NCBI GenBank assembly: GCA_030272155.1
Contig: CP126192.1
Span: 6,110,501 to 6,174,500 of the forward strand
From: Tetradesmus obliquus
Taxonomy: Eukaryota > Chlorophyta > Chlorophyceae > Sphaeropleales > Scenedesmaceae
Direction: 5' to 3'
DNA length: 64,000 nucleotides
The translations under genes and the position numbers were made by a program. Below the pieces are notes generated by a model. The model ran no database searches. It saw nothing but the letters and a program-made list of their open reading frames with translations, and was not told where the DNA came from. Each line of letters begins with the position of its first letter. Position 1 is the stretch's first letter. Positions 34,187-46,439 of the stretch are shown piece after piece.

Positions 34187-35190
34187 ATGGCAGCTCTGCA
34201 GGCACGCTCCACGGTGTCTCGCTCGTTCTTCGGTGCCAAGCCGGTGACACGGGTGCGTGTCAATCAATTAAAAAAGCTCTGCTCAGCCATGTATTGCGTA
34301 TGGTGCCAATGGGGCGTGCAACCACCTGATCACGTCTTGTTGACTTCATCTGCAGGTGTCTGCTGCTGTCAGGCCTGTGGTCGCAGCTCGGCAGCCAGCA
34401 GTGGTCACCAAGGCGTTCTTTGGATTTGGTGGCAGCAAAGCTAGCTCGGGAGACGCCGCAGCACCTCAGTACTACATCTGTAAGTTGCATACCGTAAATG
34501 ATCAGCAGTGCTGAGCAGTAATGTGTGCAGACAGTATCAGCAATTGCCATGCCATCGCCTATCAGCTCACGTCGAACATCCAAAAAACGTGCTGTGCACA
34601 AGGCCCCACTGCTGACGGCAGCAACACATCCGAGTAGGATACAGACTTTCGGCGCCAGAGCCAGTTTCAGCCCTGCTTACATGTTGTAAAATGAAAACTC
34701 ACCCTTTACATCCTGAGCGTCTTGGTGTGGCTGTCATGTGCAGGCATTGACTGTGGTTACATCTACCCAGATGGTGACTTCAAGAAGGCACCAGGCAGCT
34801 ACCGCTGCCCTGTGTGCAACTCACCAAAGGGCAGGCAAGTGCAGCAGCACCTACAATTGCTGTGCCTGGCTTGCAGCTATAATGACGGTTCTCATGGCTT
34901 GGACCGCAGTTGTGATGTTTGCCATGCACACTCGATATGTGATGAGAAAGGTGCACACACACAGCTCTACTGTACAGCGTGTCACCACATACAACTATAC
35001 GTGACATTGCTCACAAAGATGGCCTGACACAAGCACCTGGTGCCTGCGTGTTCTTGCTGGAATGGCAACTTGTATGCCTTTGGGTGTTTGCCGCTGCTGC
35101 AGGTTCAAGGTCTACAAGGGCGCAGTGAAGGGCAAGCCCAACAACACCGGGGCAGCCATCAAGCAGCGCTTCCAGGCTCGCCAGTGGTGA
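34187..35190 (+). CDS. Plastid-type rubredoxin
   Basis: Predicted 122 residues from exons 34187-34252, 34356-34479, 34744-34834, 35103-35190 (369 nt, in frame). The rubredoxin iron site is complete: ICIDCGYIYPDGDF and YRCPVCNSPKGRFKVYKG provide four Cys for one Fe. The N-terminus (MAALQARSTVSRSFFGAKPV, then AARQPAVVTKAFFG) looks like a chloroplast transit peptide. The C-terminal tail (KPNNTGAAIKQRFQARQW) has no membrane anchor, unlike RBD1/RubA, which assist photosystem II; it resembles the soluble plant rubredoxin-like proteins. The third intron begins GC (GGCAG|GCAAGT): only this choice joins R-F-K-V-Y in frame. It is convergent with the fibrillin gene. Confidence 0.9.
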
Positions 35191-36138
35191 CCTCACCCCA
35201 GTGGCAGCACACCAGCAGAGGCAGCACACAGCGAGTATTGTCAGTATCTGTTCTGTTGGAGGACAGGAGGCAGGGCGGCAGCGCAGCTTGCAGGAAACCG
35301 CACTTGGATTGCGTGCTGAACAAAGTGGCAAGCCAATGGATGCAGCTGTCAGTGAAAGCGGCACAAGCAGAAGCAGCAGCTGCAGCAGCAGCGCCCCATC
35401 AAGGTTGTTGACCTACTCTTCAGATGATGCACTCAACAAGGGGCCAGCTGCCCTGTGAATGGATTACATCACACAGTGGATGGAGACAGTTTTGCACCCG
35501 TTTTGAGCACATGAACTGACAGCAGCTGCGAAAAGTCACTACACGGTGGCGAGCACTGCCGCCATGTGGCATGTGTGCACCACTGGCTGACATGTGACCT
35601 TTTTTTGAACGCTTTTGAAACCGGTTGAGCCAGTCAAGCACTCAGCAACACACCCTTGGGGCTGCCACCTCACATGGGCTGCATGGCATGGCTGTGTTCT
35701 TTTGCATCGGGCACTTGCATAGGGTGTTACTCGCTGACATCCCAAGGCACGACATGGTGTCTGCTGGTCATGCTGCACCTCTTGTTGCAGTGCAGCACTG
35801 TTGGCGCCAACGCGTGCACCCAGTTCTGATATTTTGGTGTGCAAAATTTGCACTGTGAATGGTGTGCACCGGTGGGCCATGCCATGAAGGTAACAAGCCT
35901 GTCCTATGTCTGCACTCCTGTTGGTCACAGAAGATGCTTTGCGCTTTAAAAGATCATGGCATTGGGCGCCTGGAATTGTAAGAGAGGGTGACAGCATAAT
36001 TACAGTACATCACAAAATTCGAACCATTATGCAGCTGCAGCACACGCCAAAGCCACCGCTGTGCATACATACCAGCCAGCTGGCTATGCAAACCACAAAC
36101 GCGGCATTGCAGCAAATCTACAAGCACAGCCCGTGCTT
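35191..36138. other. Convergent 3' interval, rubredoxin / fibrillin
   Basis: No further gene is seen. Candidate poly(A) signals for both strands lie 19 bp apart: TGTAA at 35977-35981 (+) and TTACA at 36000-36004 (TGTAA on -). Confidence 0.5.
36000..36004 (-). terminator. Candidate TGTAA poly(A) signal of fibrillin
   Basis: Lies about 135 nt past the fibrillin stop on the minus strand. The plus-strand TGTAA at 35977 could end the rubredoxin transcript, giving a 3' UTR of about 790 nt. Confidence 0.4.
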
Positions 36139-37810
36139 CTATCCTATGAGGCCAGCGTCCGCCAGGTACTGCTGCCGTATCTGCACAGACACAGCGCCGC
36201 TGGACCTGAACACGCGCAGGTTTGTATCCAGCCACACCACCTCAAACTGCCCGGTGCCTTTTATGGGCAGGGGTATGTCCAGTCCAAGCACATGCAGCAG
36301 CCCCCTGCTGATGTTGGCCTGGATGGCTGCTGGCAGGCTGGAAGCATCATCATCCTGCAGGATGGCAGGCAGGGCGTACAGGCAGCTCAAGTGTGAACGT
36401 TATTGGATGAAGTCACTGGCATACAGTGCAGGTGTCAAAGCTGTACACACACGTGCAGCCACACAGAGCACGGGTCCACCATGGCATTCCCAACAAGCAT
36501 ACACAACCACAACTACCAATCAGCTATGTATACACCCTCATCGCTGCACTGGCTATGTATACACCCTCATCGCTGCTTACCAGTGGCTCATACGTCCCAG
36601 ACGCAGTCACGTACAGCCGCCGCCCAAAGTACTCGGCGCGGTTCACCACAGCCCTGCTGCCGGGGTCTAGGTCTTGAGAGGCGGCATTAGAGGCGTTGAG
36701 CAGCTTGCCAGCACTGAAGGTGGCCTTCCACAGCTGCGGCGAGCCCTTGGTGAAGAACACCTGGCGGCAGGGCGAACGAGTACGCAGACACAGCAGCAGT
36801 GTAGGGGGTGTGGGATGAACGTAGCAGGAAACATTGTCCCGGCTGACAGAGCAAAGTAAAGCGAGCACAACCCAGTGCGAAGTGTGCATTGGTAAAATTA
36901 CAGACCCTGGCTGCAGCTGTGGAGGAGCTGCCCGGACCTGCAAATTATGTGTTGGGATAGTGTGCCGCACTCTGCGCCTTGCCATGCACTGCTGCTGTCA
37001 TGCAGGTGCAGCGCAGCAGCCTCACCAGCCATGACCCGGCCTGCAGGACAGACATGGCAAGTGCAGCTGCTGCGGTGCCTTGGCAGTTGCCTGACACCCT
37101 GATACCCAAGGCAATGTGGCATTCACGCTGCTGCTGCTGCTGCTGCTGATGCTCTGCATGGCACGCAGGGAAGCATCCCTGTTTCCTTACGAACCATGCA
37201 TTCGCCCACTGAGCATGCGTGTCCTACAGGGTGTCATGCCATGACAGCCGTGCATTGCTGCTGTCAAGCAGGTGCAGTGCAGCAGCCTCACCAGCCATGG
37301 CCCAGGCCCCAGCAGTTGCTCCTGGAAAGGCAGCCCCTCACAGGTCAGCAGCACCTCCACAAGCTCATTTGCGCGCGCATTGGCTGCCTGCTGTGATGCC
37401 TGCTGTGTTGTCAGCAGCTGCAGTAGCTCCTCTGCAGCGGCTGTGTACTTGGCCCTGCAGGGGCAGCATTGCACATGCTGCATTGAGTGGGCGTGCTGAT
37501 GGAGCTGCTGATGGTATTGCTGATGAAGTCACTGATAAAGCTGGTGATGATTCTGCTGATGGTAATGCTGGTGGCCGCACAGGCGAGTTGAGGCCGCATC
37601 ACTGCCGCCAGGAATGGCGTCATTGCTGCTGCTGGCACATGTCTGCTGCAGGGTTCAGGGGAGCTTGCCTTTTCTGCCTGTCCTTGTTTCTGCCTGCGCC
37701 TCCAAATAGCTTTCCTAGTCCAGGTAGAGCTGTGACAACAACAGCAGAGCCTCTGGAAGTAGGGGTGATATGTATGCCGGTGATGCGCCGAAGATGCTGT
37801 GGTACTACTG

Positions 37811-37847
<37 letters not shown>

Positions 37848-37937
37848 CATATGCCTGCCATTGCTGCTGCCGGGCAGGAGGTGGCTGCTCGTATGACGGC
37901 TATGTAGAGCGCTTGCTGTGTGGCTTGTGTTGAGCAT
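36139..37937 (-). CDS. Plastid lipid-associated protein / fibrillin (PAP domain)
   Basis: Predicted 275 residues from exons 37669-37937, 37292-37454, 36581-36760, 36139-36354 (828 nt, in frame). Fibrillins coat plastoglobules or bind lipids at thylakoids. An N-terminal transit-like region (MLNTSHTASALHSRHTSSHL) is followed by the PAP domain: YTAAAEELLQLL, GLPFQEQLLGPGPWL, FTKGSPQLWKATFSAGKLL, and near the end EVVWLDTNLRVFRSSGAVS, which corresponds to the family's WLDxxLRIxRGxxGxxF motif. The first intron begins GC (AAAAG|GCAAGC), the only donor that keeps the frame. Two exon edges carry intron copies (36523-36575 and 36982-37310). The position of the start ATG fits the transit peptide; the upstream frame has no ATG. 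Confidence 0.82.
36523..36575 (-). repeat. 29-bp duplication abutting the fibrillin exon 3 donor
   Basis: GCTATGTATACACCCTCATC plus flanks is present at 36523-36551 and 36552-36575. On the coding strand it copies the first bases of the intron after exon 3. Confidence 0.9.
36982..37310 (-). repeat. Copy of fibrillin exon 2 end inside its intron
   Basis: The exon 2 end and donor (about 37248-37310: PGPWL plus GTGAGGCTGCTGCACTGCACC) is repeated at about 36982-37038 with few changes. The copy keeps the GTGAGG donor. Spacing is about 270 bp. Confidence 0.85.
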
Positions 37938-40149
37938 CGAGGCGAGAGGGGCTTGTCGGGTCTGCGTGGGTGTACTAAACAGGCCCACAAAAGCGATCTG
38001 TGCAGCTCAATCTGTGAAAACTACTAAAATGTTCGCTACAAAAGATGCGATTTGTCGCCGAAAACCCGAATACGTGCGTCGGAAAGGTCGGATGGCGCCA
38101 CGCAAGGTTTGCCAGACACACCAGAACCCTGCTAGCTCTAGGTTGGAGCTCTAACATCTACAACGCTGGACAGCAACGCATAACCACAGCAGATGCCAAA
38201 GCAATCTAGACAAGAAAATCTGTGCGTTAACCATATGTCTGTCGCATCAACACAACAGTGCTGCAACGCCACCATCATCACACCACAAGATCCTGCTACG
38301 GCTTGCCACACCTCCTAGCGTCCTAGTAAATTCGACGCGGCAGCTACACCCCATGCATGCCTTGAGCATGTTACGGAAGTTGAAGATGCCCAAATACCAT
38401 GAACTCAAAACATGCCGCCCACGTCCCACCCAGTTGCTGCAGCGCCGAGCATCAAATGCCAGCGGCTGAAAGTCCGCAGCAGGTGAAGCTCGTAGTGTGC
38501 ATTGTACCTTCTGTCTCCATGATGCGTACCTTCAATAAGTGGTGTCATACAGCTCAGCCTGATGTGCGTCATGATGCACAGCAGAAATTCAAGTACAACG
38601 TGGCTGACATGCAGTCATGACGGCATGCACTTGCCCCATGCATGATGCGCTTTGTACAGACATGTGCTGCCATCAACTGCGTCGTGCTTAGCAACAGCTG
38701 CAACTGAACACTGTGCCCGCAGTCCGACGCAGCTGACACCCGGGCTGCGGCACCGCCCAAGCCAGCCACAATGTTGTGGGATTAATCCCCTGCAGGACTC
38801 ACCGCCACCTCGCCATCAGGAAACAATGCAAATAACACCACGCATCCCGCAGTGCTGCCAGCGCTGCCGAGGCAACACTGCCTGCAGTAAGCATGAACTG
38901 CACCTCAACTGCGGCAGGCCTTCGCCACAAGATGCAATGCAGTGGCCACAAGTGCAGTTCTTCACCTCTGCAGGGCCTGTGCAAGAGCTGGGAGGGCTCT
39001 GCATAAGCCAGGCGCTCTGCAAGATGCACAGGCTGTGTGCATATGTGCTTTTCATGCCGCGGATAAACAAAACACATGCACAGCTGCCAGAAGCACACAA
39101 AAACCACGTGTGTGCAAAGCATTGCACCAGCTCATCCAATCACCCGGTGGCGACAGTGCTCAGTGCATGCATGGTTGCATGTTTGTCAGGGTGATTACCA
39201 GCAAGCCAGCCAGAGCCACTTGTTACAAGAGGCGGACTGTGCTGCTGTTTAATGAGACACATGCCAGTAACAGGGCAGCATGCACTCTGGGGAAATCGCA
39301 TGAGCAGTGCAATGTCAGCATGGCAACGCAGCCACATATCCAGCTGCTAAGCAGCACCTGCCGCCTCACAGTGCCAGACGGAATAAGTAATGCACGTAAA
39401 CGGTATGATAACAACAAGCTGAAGCATGCGCAGCATGCAGGCCCTCAAAGCCCCAACCCCAAGCAACACCAGTCTTAGCTACCTGAAGCACTATGGTCAG
39501 GTACATGCGCGAAAACGGCTATGGCACGGCTGGCAAAGAAATGCGTGTACATGGGCAATCAGCGGCAGCAGTTGGCGCACACAATGCGCCGCAGAGCAGG
39601 CTGTGCTGCGCACTCTGCGCGTCACTCACACGCGCCAGCAGTCAAGCAGCTACTGCACACCCCTGCAAGCAATCCACACACACTCACCTGCAGGCATAAT
39701 GTGTTTGCGGATGCGCAAACACAAACTGTCCCCAGGCAGTCTGTGCTTTACAGCACAGACTGTGTTATTAGGTGCCTGTGCCACGCCTGCTGCGCTGCTC
39801 TGCGGTTGTAGCACCAGTCCAGCAGGAGTTGGCCCCTGCCTATAGCGCAGCTATCAACTCGGTGCATTGCTGCACATAAAATGGTTGTAGCACCAGTCTG
39901 TGGCAGAACCGGCAGCACAGTGCCGGACATAACATAACACAACATGACATCATCCGTGTTTGGCCTGAGGCCATACTAAGAAAGAACCCAGTGTCTATGA
40001 TGCGCTAAGACGCGGTGGGACGTAACTGCTCGGCGCACATGATGCCAGCACAAGCACATCACAACACACCAATCACCGCTACACCTCAGCCAACCAAGAA
40101 CTCTCAGTCAGTGTTACAAAAACAACATAGTATCTGCAGCCCCAAAATG
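37938..40149. other. 2.2-kb interval upstream of fibrillin
   Basis: Holds the fibrillin promoter and the 3' flank of the CAP-lectin gene, both on the minus strand. A short Arg/Lys-rich frame at 38028-38154 has no recognisable domain. No repeat or RNA gene was identified. Confidence 0.5.
40114..40118 (-). terminator. Candidate TGTAA poly(A) signal of CAP-lectin gene
   Basis: TGTAA on the coding strand, 32 nt after the stop codon. Confidence 0.4.
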
Positions 40150-42332
40150 CTAACGCCTGCTATTGGTTGCCCATATGCGTGCATTGTTTGCATCAAACAG
40201 CACAGCCACGCCGTCATCCTGGACCACCATCCTGTAAGGTGCTGTGCCCCTGCCCTGTGTCCCTGCCTGCCACAGCGGGCGGTTCAAAAAGTCCAATACT
40301 GCAAGGCAGACAGGTAGGCAGGCGGGCAGTTACATGGCATTCAGCATGTGAATAAAGGCTTCTCAGCAGTGTGGCACATGTCTGCAGCTGGATGCCGGCT
40401 TGTCACAAAGGAGATGACTGCAGCATATGCATGCTGGCAAGTCGATTCTTGAACAACATTCTACGACATACTGCTGCTTGACGCAGCAGTGACAGCAGCG
40501 ACAGCGCACTTGCGCTCCCAGGTGATCACGTCACAAAATCACTGACATAAACCCCATCACAACAGATGAGCGTCACTCACCTGCAAGGTTACCATCCTTT
40601 TCCAGCGCCAGCCTGTAAGGCTTGAACCACGATGTCATGCTGTTCTTGCTCACCCATACAGCGTTACCAGGGAATCCATTAGCATACAGCACTGCACTCC
40701 CCGAATCCTCCATGCACATCCGGCTGCGCTGATTGGGCGAGTAGAGGCAGCCAGGATTTGCGAACTTGTAGCCAGAGGGCAGCGTCCCGGGAGGAATGGG
40801 GACAGCTGGTGGCGGGTTTGCAGGAGGGGGGTTTGCAGGCGGAGGGATCACTGGTGGTGGGTTGGCTGGGGGTGGCGGCGTCACCGGCGATGGTGGCGGT
40901 GTAACTGGTGGAGGAGGATTTGACGACACCGGCAGCACGTTTGACTGGAAGTATCCAAGCACATTGCCTGCAGGAGAGTACCTGCAGACAACTATGCTTC
41001 CTTGCGGCCAGCCGGTGCCTCCCAGGCCTGTGTTGCAGACCTGCACAGCACATCCAAGGGTGCTGCTGCCGCGCCACACGACTTGCGTGAAGTGGCCAGT
41101 GGCAGAGCTGAAGCCAGGGTTGTTGAAGTTGTAGGACTGCACTTCATTGTACCTGCAGGAGGTGCAGAGGCGGTGCAAACGTGCAGCCGATTGCTACGCA
41201 GCGCTGCAGGTGAACTTTGATCAACATCAAAGATAAACATCTGGCATATGATTGTGCATCATCGCTGCTGTCATGCATGTGATGTACGTGTGCAGCAAAT
41301 GTATCAGCAGCCAGCTTCGCAGCCAAAAGATCAGCAGCCACAGCTTCCCATGCTGCTTACTCACCACAGGTCGATGGCCTGCATCAGCGCTGCATTTGGG
41401 TTGCTGGTGTCGCTGGTAGCAAACAAATTCTCGCCGGCGCCGGCAGATGGGTCATGCGCAAAGTTGCAGCGGGCAGCATATGCAGCAGCTTGAGATGCCA
41501 GCGTGCTGCTCCAGGACAGAGCAGCAGCCTGATGCCTTGCACGGTAGCTGTTGTGCCTGTCAAAGATGCCTTGGTATGTGGGGCCTGCCTGGAATGCATC
41601 CACACCCGAGCCATTGCTTGCATAATCATCTGCAGCACTCGCTGCTGCGGCGGCTGTTGCTGCGCCTGCAGCAAAGGGCTGGGTGGCAGCGTTGCGGCGC
41701 TCAACTGCTGCCATGGTTGCTGCCATGCGGGACGCTCTCACTCGGGAGGTTGGCAATGGGCTGCCCACTGCCACCTGTGCTGAATCGCTCGGGTCCTGCT
41801 GAAGGATGGAGGCAGCTGGCGGTGCTGCTGTTGCGGGGTCGTTAAGCTGAATGCCTGTAGGCGTTCCGGAGGAGGCCAGAGGCCCTGCAGCAGCAGCGGC
41901 AGCAGCAACAAACGAGGCAGCAGGGCGGGCGGAGCGAGGTGGCAGCAGCGGGAGCAGCAGCAGCTGTTAGCTGTGCATGTGCTGGTGACAGATCCATGAA
42001 CATGTATGATTACAGCCGCATTGAAATGCATCGGCTGATGCTTACCATGATCTGTGGACCCGACACAGCATTGGATTCCATCCTGGCTGTGTGACACGAG
42101 GCACGTGTCATCCACTACACTGTAGCTGTTGAACAGGTGCGGCTATTCAACTGCCACTGCAGGAGGACGGCACTGCAACAAATGCCTCACACCACGAGGG
42201 CTTGAAAGTGCAGCAAAAATTCCACTCACCTGATGCATCAGCTTGTGCTGTGACCAGCAGCACCGGCGTCGCCAGCAGCAGCAGCAACAACAGCCCACTC
42301 CTCACAGCCCGCAGGCCCTGCGGCGCTGCCAT
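40150..42332 (-). CDS. Secreted CAP (SCP/PR-1) domain - proline-rich hinge - B-lectin-like domain
   Basis: Predicted 447 residues from exons 42230-42332, 41365-41884, 40581-41152, 40150-40298 (1344 nt, in frame). A signal peptide ([20 protein letters not shown]) precedes an Ala-rich region. The CAP domain has [37 protein letters not shown] and the signature [21 protein letters not shown] hinge of PPP, PPPP and ANPPPA repeats follows, typical of algal cell-wall proteins. The C-terminal ~120 residues are bulb-lectin-like: [51 protein letters not shown] and IWATNS. The exact QxDxNxVxY mannose motif is not intact. The last exon was found by following the donor after DGNLA. CAP proteins are extracellular and bind lipids or act in defence; here a wall-associated role is inferred. 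Confidence 0.88.
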
Positions 42333-43969
42333 TGTCGATGAGCTCGTGTGCTGATGTACAGCATGGACAACAAAAGGCGGCAGATGTTCAGTTGTGCATC
42401 TTTGTGTGAGCCGTAAGGTTTTGCTTGCCTGACCTGAAATCAAGGCCAGGTGATGATAAGCAAGTAGTGCAGCATGCTCGAGTTGCTCCTGTAGGAGGAT
42501 CTGGCTAACCCAGGCCTTGAAGATAGTTGCAAAATCAAATTGTTGTACGCTTTTGCCATTTCACAGGCAGCATGTGCGCGCATGCTACTAGTCCGCCCTC
42601 CCGTCTCTGCGTCCGGGCACAGCTGCGTGCGTGCTGACGGCCTCAATGCTGAAAGCCCCTCTGTTGGGCTCAATGTGCTACGCATGGCCCTAACGTCTGT
42701 TAAACATTCAAGTAACCCGGCCAGAAAAGCATCAGACGCGTGTGGCAAGTAGCACTCCGCGAAACCCACACCTGTTTGGGTAGAGCGAACAGGCCGGAGT
42801 ACAAGTTGAACAATCTGATCTTTAAGACGATGGCTATGTTCTAATGCAGAGGGATTCAGGCTATCAGCTTGACGAGCAGTGTGCTAGTCAGAGGTTGGGG
42901 GGTTTGCAAAACGATCAGTTGAACGGCTAAACGGACGCAACGTGAACTACTTGAGGCTTCCAGTGGCGAACAGGTGCCTATGTATGGAAGGCTGTGCGCC
43001 GAGCAGGCATCATGGCATTATGACTTTGCGTCTTCTGTATCGCATAAGCCAATGCTGGCTATACAGTGGTACTACTGTCATATTCAGCTGTTTTTGATCA
43101 AGGATATTGTGTTGTGTGCGTGGTAGGGGCCAGGAGTCCAGGGTCGCCAGACCGTGGACGGACGCAAACACGCCCGAGGGGTTATCACTTGAGCAAACGA
43201 TGCGACAGATCTGATTTTCCTCTTTGAAACACATTTTGGTAGAATGACGGAGACAGGATTGTCTATTCACAAACCAGGTGTGCTGGTAGTAAGATTCATG
43301 GGTTGCCTAGTGACACGAGTAGGCTTGGTGAGTCTCAGCCGGGTTGCCAGTGATCAGTATAAAATTGGTACAACGTGCAAGCAGGTCAATCATTTCAAGT
43401 AGATGCAGCATAATGAGTACTCACATGGCTAGAAGTGGTCCCCCAAAAGGCCACCATGGCTGCTGAACCTCAGATTGCAAGCATGTGCAGCTCCTGCTTC
43501 TGCTCCTACGTGTCTTTTGCATTACCTGCTCCTACGTGTCTTTTGCATTATCAGCTCAAATACTCAGAAGTAAGATCTCATATTTCAAAAGCTACACAGC
43601 TTCAATGTGCCTGATGCCGCACACATGCTGCACTCACGTGGAAAAACAGCCTGCATCAGCAAGCACAAAAGCCCTGCAGCACAATGTACACTTGCTGCGC
43701 AGTGGCAACTGCCAGCCTGGGTCCCAGCAGCGGTGGTACCAGCACACCCACAATACAACAGCACGATGCAAAAATTAGAATGTCTTCGCACCTTTCAGTG
43801 CATGAGTTTTGCAACTGCTGCAGGCCTTGCCTGTGGCGCCTTTAGCAGACGCTGAAGCCAACCAAAAAAAACACGTCATCCCTACTGCTGAAAGAGCAGC
43901 AACCCGGCTGGCCGCGTGACTGCAACGCAGCAAGGAGAAACATACACAATCATATACGCAACAGGCACC
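42333..43969. other. Interval between CAP-lectin and chlorophyllase genes
   Basis: Both neighbours are on the minus strand. It is less CAG-rich than the genes and contains only the 26-bp duplication at 43501. An 86-codon frame at 43010-43270 has no recognisable domain and is not called. Confidence 0.5.
43501..43552. repeat. 26-bp tandem duplication
   Basis: The unit starting TGCTCCTACGTGTCTTTTGC is present twice, 43501-43526 and 43527-43552, almost identical. Confidence 0.95.
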
Positions 43970-46439
43970 TCAGGACTGTGTTGCATCCTGCTTGACCTCA
44001 AAGATTATCTCACCCGCTAGCTGCTCCTTTTTCACCCACTTGAAGAAGCCTTGTAAACCCTGCACCCCGGGGCTGTCTTGCTGCTGCCTACTTAGCGCCA
44101 GCATGCTGTGTCTTTGGGCCAACTGTGCTGCTGGTCTCACTAGCTGTGCTGGCAGGTACGGTGCTGCCACGCCTGCTGCAGCAGCTGGCTGCTGATGTCG
44201 CATCTGTGCCTCCATCCAAGCAACAAGCGCAGGCGCCGCTAGCTCAATCACATGCTGCACGCCAGCAGCAACAGCAGCAGCAGGCGCAATAGCCAGCGTC
44301 ACATATCATGGTAACATGTGCAGGTAGCTCCAGCTATTTCACGCGTGCAAACATATGCAGGCAGTGTTGGGCTGCATCAGCCGACACATCACAATTGTCT
44401 GCTATGGCACTGCAGGTGCTTACCTCATGACTCGTGTGTCCTGAGTGGCACAGCCAGTCCAGCGCATGCCCTATGATGCTGTTTGTCACTTTTGCAAACT
44501 GCATGTGGCCTCCTGCAGGCACCACTTCCAGCCAGCTGCCAGCTGCAAGCACTTCAAAGAAAGCATGGTAGCTGCGCTGCTGAGGGTTGCAGGGGCCGGA
44601 CACACCAGCACCTGCGCAACGCAGCCAGGAGCAGTGGCAGTGACATGATGAAAGTTATAAGGATGCTCGAGGGCTCTCCGCCAGCAGCATTACAGCCACA
44701 GCTTGATGAAGTGCCCTCCACATATGCCAGGTCTCCACACCTCTACACAGCAAGCTGCTGTGCAGTGTACAAGCCCCACAGAACATCGACGTGGCGTCAT
44801 CCTCATCATGCATGTAAGCGCACATGTGTGCCTTGCTCTACCCACCTGCAATGGCTGCCTGCTTGTGCCGCCCTGCCAGGGCCTGCACTGCCGATCTTCC
44901 GGTATCACCAACAGCTGCAAGGCTGCTGCTGCTGCTGCTGTCGCCGCCGCTGTCTACAGGGTCCACAAGGAATGCAGCCACAACATGTGGATTATCTGCG
45001 TGCAAATGAAACAGCAGGCATGCTCTCACAGGTGTGAAGGAAGTGACAGCTACAGCAGTGTCAAATGGATACGCAGACAGAGCGTGATTAGCCGTGCATG
45101 AACCGCAACACGCTGTTAAGGTATGCAGCAGTTGCACTGTGCAGGCGAACCCAGCAGCAAAACAACAGTCATTAAACCCCACGGCAGACCCAGCAGCAAA
45201 GATAACAGCCCTATGTACCCACAGCAGCATGCACACACTCCGGCAAAGCAATGGAAGACACGGCTACTGCCATGGCCAACAGCACACTTCACACAGCCCA
45301 TATTGCAGCAGCGATTGTTGCTCTGCATGCAGTGGAAGCTATGTTGATGATCCACGCGCGCCTGTGTATGCACCTCCCAAGTGTTCAGCTTTGTGCAGTG
45401 TTGATTTATAGCGCTGCACGGCTTGCCGCTCACCTGCAAGGTGTAGCGCTGCCAGCTTGCCTCCTCTGCTGTGGCCAGCAGTGCCAATGCGGGTGAGGTC
45501 CAGCCTGCCTTTGGTGCTGGGGTGGTGCTGTAGGTAGTCGAGGAGGTACGGCAAGTAGCCCAGCTGCAGCACGAAAACCGTACACAACGAAAGGCAGCAG
45601 TGACGGCACAGCAGATGCCAGAAGATGCTGGATTGTGTGCAGCTGCAATGCTGGATGCAGGGGCAGTCGAGGCCAGTTTGCAAGCATTGTTTGGCAGGAT
45701 GTGCGGCGGACGAGTGTGTGTGGTCGTTTTTATGCACGCTGTTTTAGCAACAGCCACACAGCACTCGCTGATGCCCAAAACTAGCGACAAGGAGCCATAC
45801 AGCTACAGCATGCATAGCTGGCATACAGAGCAACTCCCCATGCAGCGCAGTGCGCTGGGCTGCTCTGCTGCCTGACATAGCGCAATCATCACTGTTCGTC
45901 AATTATGCTAGCACCAGTTGCGTAGAGCTGAGTCCCATGCAAACAGCACCACATCCTGCTGTTGCTCGCTGCGTTGCTGCCCCAACATGCGCCAGCAGCT
46001 GTGCCACCGGCCAACCCACCTCCACTTCATCAGGCACGATGTGCAAGAGCGCCAGGTCATACTGCACACAGGCAAAGCCCCAAGAGGCCAGCCAGCGGGC
46101 ATAAGGCGTGTAATACGCGGATCTCAGCTGGAAGCCGCTGAAAAACACCACCGTAGACAGGGAGCTTGTGCTGCATCGTGTGTCGTTGGTTGTGACAGGA
46201 GAGCCCGTTGTCGTTGCGGTGCTGGCGCTGCTGTTGTGCAGCACTGGGAGGTGCAGGCGGGGGCTCAGCCTGCAGTAGCTGCCGCAGCCAGACTCTTCCG
46301 GCAGTACAAGAGGCTCTAGTGGCTGCTCTGCTACGTCACATGGCCCCAGGCTAGCGAAGTCTGATGTGTACTCTACTGCTGCCCTTGATCCCAAGCACAG
46401 GGTCACAAGCACGAACAGGAGTGCATGGACAACCTTCAT
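43970..46439 (-). CDS. Chlorophyllase-like alpha/beta hydrolase with signal peptide
   Basis: Predicted 390 residues from exons 46020-46439, 45434-45563, 44846-44995, 44424-44611, 43970-44254 (1173 nt, in frame). Chlorophyllases hydrolyse chlorophyll to chlorophyllide and phytol. Family features: VVFFSGFQLRSAYYTPYARW and WGFACVQYD, then the lipase-type GTAGHSRGGKLAALHLAG with nucleophile Ser, the candidate Asp in AFLVDPVD, and the candidate His in VVPAGGHMQFAK. The C-terminal HVIELAAPALVAWMEAQMRH corresponds to the terminal helix. The N-terminus MKVVHALLFVLVTLCLGSRA is a classic secretory signal, not an obvious transit peptide, so localisation may be ER, vacuole or secondary plastid import. 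An extra acidic insertion-free N-terminal region of about 80 residues precedes the hydrolase core. Other hydrolases of the same fold are an alternative, but the GHSRGG-DPVD-GHM order favours chlorophyllase. Confidence 0.82.

Noticed and set aside
37918-38154. Small basic protein (MFATKDAICRRKPEY and on)
   Set aside because: Only about 42 codons from its first ATG, no domain, located where the fibrillin promoter and 5' UTR should be.
43010-43270. 86-codon minus-strand frame in a less CAG-rich interval
   Set aside because: No recognisable family and no splice context; could be chance.
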